Assembly (NCBI GenBank): GCA_963678675.1
Contig: OY783198.1
Coordinates: 9,378,012-9,442,011, forward strand
Length of the DNA stretch: 64,000 nucleotides
Direction of reading: 5' to 3'
From: Xiphydria camelus
Lineage: Eukaryota; Arthropoda; Insecta; Hymenoptera; Xiphydriidae
Position numbers and translations under genes: made by a program. Of this stretch, positions 46,207 through 63,899 are shown in pieces (the stretch's first letter is position 1; the number at the start of each line of letters is the position of its first letter). The notes beneath the pieces are model-generated. The model made no database searches. It was not told where the DNA came from and saw only the letters and a program-made list of their open reading frames with translations.

Positions 46207-46450
46207 CACAGAGAGAAAGATTTTGGATCTACTCAAAATCACTTGCGGGGTCGCAAGTAATTATTTATTTACATCAATTCGATCTTTCATATCAATTAGA
46301 TAAATCTTCCTTCCAATCACGTATTATTTCACATGATTGTAAGGAAGAGATATTTAATTAATGCATTAAAACATTTCATTGATATAAATAAATAATTACT
46401 TGCGACCCTGCAAGTAATTTTCAGTAGATCCAACTAATTTTTTTTCTCAG
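46207..46450. mobile_element. TA-type MITE, 244 bp
   Basis: The left end is TA then CACAGAGAGAAAGATTTTGG; the right end reversed is CTGAGAAAAAAAATTAGTTG. Long inverted arms contain GGATCTACT, ACTTGC, GGGTCGCAAGTAATTATTT and ATATCAAT-like sequence. It is one of the few elements inside the gene-dense block. Confidence 0.7.
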
Positions 46451-48418
46451 TATAGCTATAATCCCTCGGTGCTATATTTCTTCAAACAATAAATCAAATT
46501 TACAGGTAAATAAATTTACGCGTTATTCTTATTTCATTCACTTTTCCTTGTACCTTCAATCAAGCAGTCTTTGGACGTTTACCGTTTACCTACATACGTT
46601 CTTTGCAATTACAACGTAACTACAAAGGGTGCATCTGAAAAAAGTGCGCCCGATCTCGTCCGCTTTCATCATTCCTTAATATTTACTGCGAAATGCGATA
46701 ACTAGCCGTCAACTCGAATGGACGATATCAGAAAAACTCCCTTTGCACGCACGAGTCAAAAAATAAATAAATTATCGCAGAGTGACGCGTTAAAAATATA
46801 GTATAAAGAGGCTAAGAAACGACAATAGAATTCGTGCACACGTTATGTGCTCCCGACAAAGCTAATATTGAAATTAGCTATTACATGAGCAGAACGCGAT
46901 ACACTTTTCATTAAAAGCAAAGTTAGATACAATTGATATAGGAACAATACACGATAATACAGTCGTTGAGCGTTTAATAATTATGCAAAGCCGATTTAAA
47001 CGAAGCTAGTTCTTGAAGCGATAAACGAAAGTTAGAATTTTTGGTCCAAAACGTTACACATCGCGTATGTTCTCTCCGTTCAAAGTCCTTCGCAACTTTC
47101 CGCGAAGATCTCGCTTCTTCCTTTGCGGCTATTTTATACTATTGCGGCTATAAGGTACTACTGTACACGAAAATCTCTACATATCCTCGTCGTTGTCTCA
47201 ATACATAAGATTTATTCGATTCTTTCGGTACGAAAATTCAAAGTTGTGCAATGAATTCAAATGTACCGAGAAAATTAATATGTACATTAGATTCGTACTC
47301 TACCACATCGACAATTACTTTCAACAGACTTAATTACCGATTAGTCTTTGAAAATGCCTGGAAACAAGTAAATGAATAAAAAAATAAATCTTTACAGATG
47401 CTTTATTCCCTTCAGTTTCGGTACGATTACTCTTTCATTTATATATATAATATATAATATCGTCGCAAACAAGTAAGTCGTGGACTTTGTTTCTACGCTA
47501 TCTTCGCATCAAAAAGTCGACGAAATATTCTAATGTTCCCCTATGAACAAATAGTATGTACAAAGGCATACGTCTACGTAAAGTGTGTTGAAACGTGTTT
47601 TTTTGTTAATTAAGTAAACTCGAAAGGAACTAGCGTTAATTTTGTCTCGCGTGTCTACAAGGAAAAACGATAAATTCCACCATCGATCGTATGTATTCGG
47701 AGCTCTGTGATCTAGATAATAAATAAAAACGTCGTCACTTGTTTACGAAATCGTACATACCACAAATTATTTATAGGTTCATTATGTACAGTATTCATTA
47801 TCAAGGAGAATTTGGCGGAGCCTCAAATTATCGCAACAGTACAAAATTACTGAAACGTAGAAAGCATCAAGAAACTTGCAAGAGCTAACAAATTGAATAA
47901 TCGTATGTCGCATTTTCTCAAACTGGTATGCTCGTTACGACTTTGATCAAGTAATCAAACGTTGCACAATTTTAAAAACCTGTAGCAACCGTAACGCAAC
48001 GCTCTATATTTAGCGAATACCCTGCTTCAAGGACAAATTACAAATCAAAAGAGAATTCAACGCTCGTACCTGTAAACGTAGCAGTGGCACATTTCGGAGA
48101 GCGATACACGTAATTGTTTCATTGACACTTTCTAGAGAGATCGTTCAAAATTCCTCAAATGTTTTTGGCCGAGTTCTTCCAAGGAACGGCGGCTTAGGAC
48201 AAATTTCGCCTAATTTTCGCTATAACAGCTATATGTATAATTATATTCAACATTGTAGGCATCCTATTGTATACAATGACTATTAATAATAATCAAATAT
48301 TTATTATTTATACATCATCGGGTGTGGCGTTCCTAAACGTACAGTGCTCACCGGGCAGTTGGAGTTCTGAAATACTAACGAAAATTTTTCTTTATGTATC
48401 ATGTTACTCAAACTCTAT

Positions 48419-48419
<1 letters not shown>

Positions 48420-48513
<94 letters not shown>
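48420..48513. repeat. (TC)n microsatellite
   Basis: Nearly uninterrupted TC dinucleotides for about 94 bases, just beyond the 3' end of Su(dx). Plus-strand frames through it encode only Ser-Leu repeats. Confidence 0.95.
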
Positions 48514-48631
48514 CCCCCTTATATTCTCTATAACTTCTCTCTTTTTCCATTTTAGAAAGCGTGAAAACGCCAGTGTTTATTCCCTATTACACGTTGCATC
48601 ATACGACGTACCGATAGTTGATTAAAGCTGG

Positions 48632-53711
<5,080 letters not shown>

Positions 53712-55165
53712 GGTACTTCTGTTTGTACGATTTAGTGAAATAATTCCAAAGAATTATTCATATCATGTTCGATACGACAGAGATATTGCTAACTGAAAAA
53801 AATCCACAGAGATATCAAACTAGATCTATTACTAATTAATAAGTCCTTACAGAGCAGAAATTACAGTACTCCATAAGTCTATTCATTGAGAATAAAAGAC
53901 AATGCGAGAGATAACAAGTTAGATATCTCGTTTACTCAAGCAATGGTACAGATATTATTATGAGTAAAACACTCGAGAACTACCAACTTCCTACCAAGTA
54001 AAAAGAGAAACTAGTCTTACGAAATTTCGTAACGATATATTCGTTAAAGCGTCCAGGAGACAATCGAGTACAAATCGGACAAACACGTATAGCAATATCA
54101 CGACATGACTCCAATTCTATACATCGGCAAAAGCAAAAGCGGTCGTTACCCAGATCGGTGAAAGAAACAAAGGTCGAACCCCGAGGATCATTGTTACAGA
54201 TTAGAATAAACATCCGTAAAGAGAGTATATATATATTCGAGGAATATTATCTTTGCTGCCGATCTGTCAGCAGGCTCCAAAAACTGAGCGGACATTTCGA
54301 TCGCGCATTGCCACTGAAAAGCGGTGCCGAGCATTGGTAGCGCCAGCGCACGGGGAGTAATTGGATTGGAATACGTAAAAGTGCAAACACTGGTATCAAT
54401 CAGCGCGGACATTAATCCTGACGTTTCACAAACGGATGAGATTACAGAAGTAGCATCGTACAATCGACACGAATTTCGTCGGATACACACCTACGTCGCT
54501 TTCATCGGATCTGTAAAACTCGCCGGATCCCAATGCATCGCTCGTCCGTACTCTCCGAAATATCGAACGATAATTGATTCGCAGAAACACTCGCGATTTG
54601 CGTTATCACTGAACTTCGCTATCAGTCAGCCACCATCTTACCATACGTCAACGTAGCTTCATATAACCATCATCTACATGTATACATACATACATACGTA
54701 AGCTAGAGCTTCTGCGTGAAAGCGTTCAACATTCGTCGGAATAATAAAATTATTGTAACGGCGAAGAAAACTGCTAACGCATCGCGATTGCAAGGTCTTA
54801 TCAGAAAAATAATAAGCCGAAGGCTTTACCTAATTATGCGCGAAGACAATGCATATTATTTGCGCCGTATGTGATAGCTATGGAACGATAGATTTTACTC
54901 CTGGAAATACGAACCGTTTGAATTTTATATTTATACGTATTATATCGGGACTCGTATAAGACAATTTGTACGAAATAAAAATGGAGTAAACATTTATCGC
55001 CTTTCGAAAAACGAATGAAAATTGCACCACGATTCGCGTAGTGGATCTGGAATTGAAAGTTTTCTCCGCGTGTCGTGACGTTAGGCGCTTAATTACTTTC
55101 ACGTCACTTTTCACGCAGTTTTGAAAGGTAAATGTTGTCGATACACGTGTTTGCTCGGATATAAA
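53712..55165. promoter_or_regulatory. Divergent Su(dx)/NOB1 intergenic region
   Basis: 1,454 bp between the two start codons. It should include the Su(dx) 5' UTR, possibly with a non-coding first exon, and the NOB1 promoter. Frames at 53980-54656 on both strands overlap and are unsupported. Confidence 0.4.
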
Positions 55166-57260
55166 ATGGGTATACAGTCGAAGGTGGAATATTTAGTCGT
55201 CGACACCAGTGCATTTATAAAAAATGCCCCTTTGCAAGTAAGTTATTAACGTAACGTTATTTGTGATATCTTCTTATAAGAATAAAATGCGGTCATGTGC
55301 GTTCTGAGGTTATAAAGTCGGTAGTTTTTGTAAGGATATCACGAATAATAACAGCTTTCGGCATCTGCATTTGTTTCGAGCACTGCATAATTCGAATAAA
55401 TCTTTAAGTACATGATTCAATTCAGTAAAACTTCCTTTCATTCTAAATTACAGGACATAGGGACCAACATCATAACGGCACAAAACGTAATTAATGAAAT
55501 TACCAGCAAAAGGCAACTACGCAGACTTGTCGTACTTCCGTACGATTTGACCATAAAGGACGTCTTTCCAGAAAATGTCAAATTTGGTAAGAAGTGTTCC
55601 CCTGCAAATACAGACTAACGAATGGTTCACCTTCAAACTTCTCGTCGACTGACTTCTTTCTCGCAGTAACGGATTTCGCGAAGAAGACAGGAGATTACAT
55701 AAGTCTCTCCGCTACGGATATCAAAGTTATTGCACTGACTTATCAGCTGGAAAAGGAGAAAATTGGGACGGCTCATTTGAAGGAAGCGCCGACCATAGCA
55801 AAGACTATTGTTACTAGTAAGCAGCCTCAAGATTATCCAAAGAACTTGGCTGGATTTTACATGCCTAAGAAGGGAGTAAGTTTAGCCCTTCCACCGTTTT
55901 CTTATTTACTCGTTGATCCTATGACACTGGACGATGCATCAAGCAAGCATCGTACAGATTCGTATGCGACTAATTATACCATCCGATCTAAAAATGAACT
56001 TGGGTTTAGGATAGTGAGAACAATGACGAAGAAAGCAATGATAACGAAGCAAATTCTGAAGAAATCCAAGAAAAACTACGTAATACGAAGTTCGATCGAT
56101 TACTAGAGCAACTAGGTTTGGATCAGGACGTTTCGTCAAGCTCCTCGTCCAGTTCTACCACGGAATCTGATTACGAAACAGCCTTGTCGGATTTAGAAGA
56201 AGACGAAGAACAGGATCTAGCCTATAAGTTTGCTAATTTGGAGTGCAAACCAGAAGATTTAGAAGTGGGGGATCCTGAGAAACACAATGTGGACGAGATT
56301 CTAGCACCAGTGCTTTCGGACAAAGAGAGCTCTGATGTTACAGATCCGTCAGAAGGAGAGGAAGATGGAGATGATTCCGATGACGGGTGGATTACTCCCG
56401 GTAAGTTTATCAAAAGACGTTCTATGTACGACTAGGCCTCTCGTAACGCGCGAAACTGAATGAAAGTTCCGAGGATGCAAATGGGAAAAAATGCAGAAAT
56501 AATAGTTCCCAACTATTGAGTGGTATACGTACATTTTCCTAATAATGAACGTTTGAATCGATGTGGCGATGATCACCATTGTTTTCCCAGGAAACATCAG
56601 TAATATAAAGAAAGAAATGGACAAAGATATTCTCGAGGAAAAGGCCGCTACCGTGGCCTGCTTAACGACCGATTTCGCGATGCAAAACGTCTTGAAGCAG
56701 ATCGGATTAAACGTCGCATCGTTAGACGGCAGAGTGATCAAACAATTGCGAACTTTTATCCTGAGATGTTACGCGTGTTTTAAAACAACGAGTATCATGA
56801 CAAAAGTGTTTTGCCCGTCCTGTGGTAACAAGACGCTCAAAAAAGTTGCCGTCTCGCTGGACGAGAATGGCAAGCAGCAGATCCACATCAATACGCGACG
56901 ACCGCTTTCGGCTAAAGGAAAAAGAGTAGGAAAAAAAACTAGTGGTGTAGAACGTTTCGTTACTTTGGAGATATCTAATATTCCTAAATATTATTGCAGT
57001 TTTCATTACCGACGCCGCAGGGTGGGAAACACGCCCAAAATCCGATCCTCTGCGAGGATCAGCCGCGACCTGACCAACGACCAACGAGACTGGCGCGCAC
57101 TAGAAACGATCCTCTCAATGACGATTACATCGCCGGCTATTCTCCGTTCGTAATGCGCGATATAAACTCAAAATCGGCTATTTTAGGCATCCGGCCGAAT
57201 AGCAATTTTAAGCACTGGATGAAAAAGAATCCTAACGAAGCTAGGCGAAGACGAAAGTGA
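55166..57260 (+). CDS. NOB1: NOB1 endonuclease (18S rRNA 3'-end maturation)
   Basis: The PIN-domain nuclease that cleaves the 20S/18S-E precursor at site D in late 40S subunits. Six exons: 55166-55237, 55454-55586, 55667-55875, 56010-56400, 56591-56925 and 57000-57260; 466 residues, all in frame (human about 412). The PIN domain is at the N-terminus with catalytic-type Asp13 in YLVVDTSAFIK and a second acidic site in SATDIKVIALTYQL. Residues about 140-260 form a long Ser/Asp/Glu-rich insert, longer than in vertebrates. Then WITPGNI, VACLTTDFAMQNVLKQIGL and a zinc ribbon with Cys328, Cys331, Cys343 and Cys346 (RCYACF, FCPSCGNKTL). The C-terminal FSLPTPQGGKH and DYIAGYSPFV are characteristic. 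The basic tail ends EARRRRK. AATAAA occurs about 45 bases after the stop. Confidence 0.95.
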
Positions 57261-57414
57261 TGAATGTACATTATAAGATTCGTATTTAAGATAACGTGAA
57301 GTAAAATAAAAGAAACGTATAATTACAATTTTATTATGAACCATTTATATCATCACCTCTCCATCCTTTATCTATGCTCAATTGAATTTATCCTCGCTCG
57401 CAGAAAAAAAAATC

Positions 57415-57487
57415 TGTCCCGGGTGAGGATCGAACTCACGACCTTAAGATTATGAGACTTACGCGCTGCCTACTGCGCTACCGAGAC
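57415..57487 (-). tRNA. tRNA-Met (CAT), elongator type
   Basis: A complete 73-nt cloverleaf on the minus strand. The acceptor GTCTCGG pairs with CCGGGAC (one G-T), followed by discriminator A. The D stem is GCGC/GCGC, the anticodon loop is CTCATAA with anticodon CAT, and the T arm is GTGAG-TTCGATC-CTCAC. Box A-like TAGCGCAGTAGG and box B GTTCGATCCTC are present, and a T run follows the 3' end as a Pol III terminator. No intron. It is elongator Met by overall sequence. It lies between NOB1 and PRDM15. Confidence 0.95.
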
Positions 57488-59852
57488 CTCTGGTTAAGGG
57501 TTGTTGTTTGAATCTTATATAACGAAGTAGCTTTGAAATTAAAATTGAGGGTATTCAGAATTAATTTGCCATTATTTTTTATCTGATTAATCCGGGGGTG
57601 TTAAGCATTAGCGCAATCTGAATTGAAATCTAGCCGATTCTTCTTCATGGTCCTCTTCCCACGTTCTTGGTGGGAATCCAACAGTTTATCAAAGCTTTAC
57701 TTCTGTTTTTAGCATTCCCACTTGATTCCAATTGGTCAAAGAGTTTATGGTATGCGCATTTTAAAGCTAAGCGGAATTTCCCTGTACGTCAATCTCCTTT
57801 ACAAATGTCCAACCCTTTTTATAATTACAATTACACAATGCCAAATCGATGTTCTCATTTACCAAGAAGGGTGTAAGCTCCTAAAATACAAACACGCGAA
57901 TAACGCGCTTCATCATGTTCATAAATTAGGAGTGGGGTGCCTTTAGAAGATCTATTAACTAGAGTAAATTAAAGAATGTTCCCATCAAGATTTTCCATAG
58001 CGAAAAAGCTGTATTGAAAAAACATTTCATATTGCGCATAATATTACAAGGAGTAAATTATATTAAGATAACATGATCGTAAACTTACATATAGCCATTC
58101 GTAACGATAGCAATTTTGATAATTCACTCGTTCACCATTATATAACAATGTCATTAATAAATTGTCATATTTATTATTAACAAGTTTTTTCTCTGTGGTT
58201 TATTCTTTTATACATTTATTACTTTACATTTTATATGTATAAATGTCGTCATTACGCACGTTTTCCCATGATATATAAACTCTATATATTTTTCTACTGC
58301 GTAAAGTCAAACTTAAAGTTTATGCATTCCATAATATTTATAATACAAAGGACACTTGAAAAAGTACCGGTAGTACCCGCGAGATTATATACATATATAT
58401 GCAACGTCAGACGCTTTGCAAAGGTGACAATAATTGCCTTATATATACATATTGCTTAGAGTTTTGAAAGTCCCTGGACGATTGCATTTAAATAATTCTT
58501 TTAAATTGTAGTCTGTACGTACCGTATAGACTTTATATTATTAAATATTGGCGTTAAGATGGTATAGATTCGTTTCGCGACCCCAAAATTTCAGATCGGA
58601 AGTTTTCTTACTCTTTCCGGATTTCTAGTTCAAAATTCTGCTTTCCTGCGTTTTCGTTAAACGCTTGCAATGCACTCTGATGTCGATTATAAAATCCAAT
58701 GAATCGTCCCTCGTATGCGTCCCGACTCATACATGCTACTATTTTCCGACCTCTTAATGATTTATTTTTCAACGAGTGATCGCCTCCTGTTATATTTTTT
58801 GCACCTACATTGAACGGCCGTCTTACTACCTGAACTGATGCCTTTCAACTAAATCCTAAGACAATACGATGACCAGACATTAAATGCTTGCACCTAAATA
58901 TGCGTGACTATGCGTATAAAAAATATAAATTAGCCAGAAAAGGACTTTCAAAACCTTTATCTCGCGAATATCGCTTTGTAAGACTAACCTACATCTATGG
59001 TTACATTGCATATTTGCTTTGAACATCTTCTCGTTCTATTTGTATGTACTTAAGGGGCATGTATCACAGTAATATCAGTCTTATGCATTTTCCCTTGGTA
59101 ACACTTATGACAGATTGCAGAAGATATGAATAGTATACTGAGATATTGCTCGTTTTGTTGACCTTAAATTGCACAAATTAAAACTTGCTTGAAAGTTAAA
59201 CTTAAAAAAGGATTTTAGAGCGTTCAATTATTTCACCGATAAGGTGATTTATCGCTTATACCCCCGTATGACGATTGCAATTTCGTTAACTATCGAGCTT
59301 CGAAATTTTTTCGAATTAAAACGAAGAGAAATACTCGAACGCTAATCAACAATCGCTCTGCTTACATACAATCGATAAATTTCAACGAGGCCGTATGCTC
59401 TTCGACGATTAAAGTCACGCGAGCTTTTTAGTTCATCATAATAAATCCAGTGTCTGTAGTATCTTTGATATCACAGCTTAATGAACAATAACGGATATTG
59501 AATTACGAATAGAATGACAGTGACTGTATATTCCTCTTGATATTCCTAATTCAATATCCGATATTGGCTCTACCAATGCAGTCAGCTGCTGGTACAGCTA
59601 TGTTTATTCATCGACCTTCTTCGCCTGCAACGTCGAGCATCGTAAAAATGATATCCGACCCTGACAGCGACAAAATTGCGGCAAAGCAGCTCCTTGTTCT
59701 TCTTCCAATCGAAAATACGAAGTTGCAATTCCAACAATTCGCCGATAAGTAGCCCGTAAACGGCTGCAACAAAACCAAAGCTTCGAGAGAACCGATATTG
59801 CTACGATTTGACAGCAAACTTTCACGGACCATAAAACGTTTAGGGCGACAGT
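57488..59852. other. NOB1/tRNA to PRDM15 spacer
   Basis: 2.4 kb of AT-rich DNA, probably including the PRDM15 3' UTR (an AATAAA on the minus strand near 59603-59608 lies about 250 bases after the stop). A small inverted pair (CGGATATTGAATTA and its complement) lies near 59491 and 59550. No gene recognised. Confidence 0.45.
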
Positions 59853-62800
59853 TCAATACTCCGTTACTACTGGAGTATTGTCTAGTACGTAAAACATTAT
59901 ATCCCCGCCATCTTCGTCGAAGATGTACGCATTTCCCAGTACGGATTCGGCCAACTGAGTGTCCGATTCGCTGATGCTCAGCTGCGGTACCTCCGTTAAC
60001 AACTCTGTATTTCCTATTGTCGCCGGTTGCTCTACTCCGGATACTTGGAGTAAAATTTCTTGTCCTGTGAAAGCAAATACGGAAATCGAACGATACATAC
60101 CTATTCAGCTTCTAAACACGAGAGCATATTTATGAGATTGAAATTGAGACTCTCTCTCTCTCTCTGTCGAAAAGAAAAAAGAGTCTTCGTAAATTACCAT
60201 TTATTGCATTGCAATCGTCTTGAGGATTCAACTGGGCAGCTGGTTGGATCTCAGATTGTTTGGAATATTCTCTATCTTCCACTTCAGTTATAGACAATAA
60301 CACTCCTCCATCTTAAAGTAAAAGTACAGATATTTTCAAGCGGTGCCTCGAAACACATGCTCTAATTTTCTATCAGCGGATAAAATACCCTGCGCGTTGT
60401 TCGTGCTGTGAAGCTCTTTCAAAGTAACGTCCTTGTAAGTAGCTTGAATTTCTTGCTTTTGCTGCCTCGGAGTGGTTTGCTCAATGAACGACGTCGGGGC
60501 CTTTTCCGCCAGATGATTCACGAAACCGGGCTTATCCCACTCTCCCTTGATGCCACCGTGCTGACGCTCAAAGTGCCGTCGCATGCTGTGCCTGTGTCGT
60601 GCAGTCATTTTGCAAAATGGGCATCGATATACGATTCCACTGTGGCTCGTTTGCGTGTGCCGCTTTAGTTGATATTCCTAGGAATGCGATCGAAGCGTTG
60701 ATCAAAACTAGCCCCCAAAGTATGCGTAGTCACGCGATAGGAAGATCCGTTGTCTCGTCACTCACCTTATGGAACGATTTAGAACACGACGCACACGCGT
60801 ATTCGGCTGGCTTTACGTGACTTTCCACGTGTTTTTCGAAACTTGACTTATTCGTAAACTGAGTTGGACAGTGTGGACACTTATGTATAACTTTGTCACC
60901 GTGCACCTGATTATAGTGCTTCAAATAATTACACTTTTGAAAGAAACTCTGAAAAGAAGAGTTGACATCGTAGTACCGTTATTGCCAGATTATCGCACCG
61001 AAAATACGAGACTCGTGTTTCGTGGAATACTAACTTTATCGCACTTCTCGCATTGGTACTTCTTATTGCCATGGAGAAGCATGTGAATATCTAAAGCCTT
61101 TTTACTTTTCAATTTCTTTCCGCAAACGTTGCACGGAATTTGTGCATTTTGATGAATGGTTTTGTGCTCCTTTAGCACACCCACCCGATGAAATCGTCTA
61201 TGGCAAACGTCGCATTCGAACGCACGTTCGCCTAGAGTCAATATAAAATCCAATTATATTTATGTCAATCCTGAGGCTGCAATTTGCTTCTTAGCTGAGT
61301 AAATGCACGAATGACTATTCAGCGAAATTGGCGCACAAGGACTCTGTTACTATTTTCATCTCTTAGTAATTAATTACGATGTATGTGCGACCTATTACAT
61401 ATTTCAAAAGTAGATAACACCCATGCTACATATCTCGCTATTAGCAAAGAGTAAATATAAATGTTGTCGTCAATTGGATCGTGGCCAGCGATTGGTACAA
61501 TTACCCTGTAACACTTACCGTGCGATCGTAAGTGTTGCTTCAAACTGTAAGGACTCTTGAAAACGTCCCCGCATTTCTCGCATATCACTGGCTTATCCGG
61601 TTGCTTCTTTCTGATCCTCTTCGTCACTGGCTTTGGGTCGCTGTGCAGTTTTGTGTGACGATTCAAATGAGCCCTGTGCACAAACCGTTTACCGCATTGC
61701 AAGCATTCGTGTTTCGGTGCTAAACACTTGTGCGTCTCGAGTTCGGAAGGTGAGGCGAAGGGATGGCGACACCACTTGCAATTATTCCACTCTGCGAGAG
61801 AAAATTACGGGGGGTGTCGGAATTTCGAAATCATCGGTACAGCAGTTGCTCGATGCGAAAATTACCTTTATGTTTCACCATGTGCCTCTTTAGGTATTTC
61901 TTTAATATGAATGGCTTTTGACAATACGGACATTCGAAGTGGTAATCCAATTTTTGCATGAAGCATGTGTGTGAGAGTAAATTTTCTTTTCGTGCGAATA
62001 CCTATATAAATCAGATACTTAGAGATAATCGGGCCACTTAATTGATAAAAAAAATTTCTGTTAGGAACCATGAAACTGTGAGACAGTTTGTACGTACAGC
62101 CAAACAGGAGGGACAGATAAATTCGCCCGTATGTTTCCTCAAATGACGATACAAGTAATCCACTTTATCAAATTTCTTATCGCAAATGTCGCATTCCAAG
62201 TTATCGATTCTCTTATTAATATTATCAACATCCGGAACGATATCCAGTAATTCGGATGCCAATTCTTCCACGTTGAATTTGACCGAATCGGCGGCGGATA
62301 TATTCTCGGACAGTACGGAATCGGTCATGCCGGTCAGTCCCAAATTCATGTTCAGACATTGATTCTCAAGGATGGATTTCAGAGACGAATTCTCCATCAG
62401 AGATCCGTTATTTTGCAATAAGTCGTTAACATTTATAGAATTGGTGTCCAACAGAGGAAGCTCGGAATTATTTTCCTTTTCCGTAGATAACGTCGAGTGT
62501 AATAGACTGCTCTCTGTAATAGTTTTCCCGGCTTTAAATTTCTCCAGTATGTCTTTCATAGCATCCGAAGTTTGGCCCTCCGAATCGCTCATATTAAAAA
62601 ATATGGTCTAAAATAAACGGGCGATTGACAGTTACAGACTTTCCTAGAGATACGAATCATTCGCAACGTAGTACGCGTACGCGTACCTGCGCGTTTTGTT
62701 GCTGCTGACTTCCCGACGTCGGGATTCCTACTACACCGTCGTTAGACGTTTCCTCTGGATGTTTAACACTTTTGTGCTTCTCCAGAGTCTGCGAAGAGAT

Positions 62801-63899
62801 GCGAGAAGGTCAGATATGCCGCGACGAAGTGCGAAAAGCCTCGTTCGACGGGAAACTTACCGAAACGTTATTAAATTTCTTACTGCACATGTTGCAATAT
62901 ACCCCTAATAGCGGTTTGTAATGCTCCATCAAGTGCTTAGCGTAAGCAATGACCGAACAAATTACGGTGGAACATATCCTACAGGTCCAAGTGGCTTTAT
63001 CATTCCTCGCACCCAAATGCTGAGCTGGCAGCTTCTCGGCCAGCTCTTGCACAGCCCCTTTATCTGAAGGAAATTAAGTTTATGCCGGGGATACGCGTAT
63101 ACCTTGGCAATCAATTTTGTGCCAGCTCGAGAACTCACTTAGTAGACCCGTTTGTTCGTTACTCGATTCAATTTTAATTACTTGCTGAATTTCTGGCTCG
63201 GGTAGAGTAGCGCTAACATTGGCAAAATCGGTATTATACAGCGGCATTTTCATCTTCTGCGCATAATACGGCGCGTACCAAACCCTTAACTCTTCGCCGG
63301 CGGAAATCGTGCGCATCGCCGTGTAGAAGATGTCTTGTTTTACCTAAAAAATTCTTATAAGTAAACTTAACCATTGCAAAAATAGTTGAACTTACTGGAC
63401 AATTTAACTGAAATAATTAACCTGATAGCAAATAAGGTTTTGTTCCTTGGCATTGGACGCAGGTGCTATGAAGCACATCCAATTGGAATTATTTTCATTC
63501 GAACAATCTAAATGATAGGTTTCGGAAGCGCTACTACCGAATACTCTAACAGGAAAATTAGTCAATGGATTCATCGTCCATATCCGCTTGGCGTACAACG
63601 GACCGAAAGTCGTGCCTCTTTGCAAATCTATTTTGGCTATGACGGTGGTCGAATTGTCGGCCATTCGAGTGATTTCCAAATTTTTGGGAAGCGTTTGTCG
63701 AGCCCTCGACAATACCGGGGTATCCGTAACCTGATAAGTTCGTCGCTATTAGTCTGAGAAAGGATAGTGGCATCTTTCCAATTTTTCAGATTCGAGTGAG
63801 ACTTACGTAATGCAGATCGAGTAAAAATGGACAATCTTTCGTATCATGATCCTGGCCACAGATGTTACAAGCTAGAAATGTTATGTGTTCATTCAACAG
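59853..63899 (-). CDS. PRDM15: PRDM15-type PR-domain zinc-finger protein (5' end outside window)
   Basis: A nuclear transcription factor; the vertebrate relative regulates signalling genes during development. Thirteen exons visible: 63807-63899, 63422-63730, 63139-63343, 62861-63063, 62687-62788, 62098-62607, 61866-62001, 61519-61791, 61035-61231, 60766-60948, 60389-60677, 60198-60311, 59853-60064; 941 residues. Order: a zinc knuckle (CNICGQDHDTKDC), a PR/SET-like domain (LSRARQTLPKNLEI, TTFGPL, NWMCFIAP, EELRVWYAPYYAQKM), then 14 C2H2 or C2HC fingers, and an acidic, hydrophobic C-terminal tail without fingers. PRDM15 is favoured over PRDM10 by the PR-domain sequence, finger number and the last finger with its ARHRHSMRRHFERQH. 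The coding start lies beyond the right edge. Retention of a short 3' intron gives another C-terminus. Confidence 0.88.
60336..60677 (-). CDS. PRDM15: PRDM15 alternative terminal exon (intron retained)
   Basis: If the donor at 60388 (CAGG then GTATTTTAT, not a strong consensus) is not used, the exon starting at 60677 reads on for 18 more codons to a stop at 60336-60338, ending with residues LEHVFRGTA. This form lacks the last two exons and so the 109-residue tail. If the donor is used, the intron is only 77 nt (60312-60388) and joins in frame to 60198-60311. Which form dominates cannot be judged here. Confidence 0.5.
   Translation of the reverse strand, partial: EYQLKRHTQTSHSGIVYRCPFCKMTARHRHSMRRHFERQHGGIKGEWDKPGFVNHLAEKAPTSFIEQTTPRQQKQEIQATYKDVTLKELHSTNNAQGILSADRKLEHVFRGTA

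Larger units (their letters stand above)
45524..48631. other. HAX1-Su(dx) 3' intergenic region
   Basis: About 3.1 kb of AT-rich DNA between two convergent genes. It must hold both 3' UTRs. It contains one MITE and one long TC microsatellite. No additional gene is seen. Confidence 0.5.

Noticed and set aside
48267..48625. Two plus-strand frames of 88 and 74 codons
   Set aside because: They are created by the TC microsatellite (Ser-Leu repeats) and lie in the 3' region of Su(dx).
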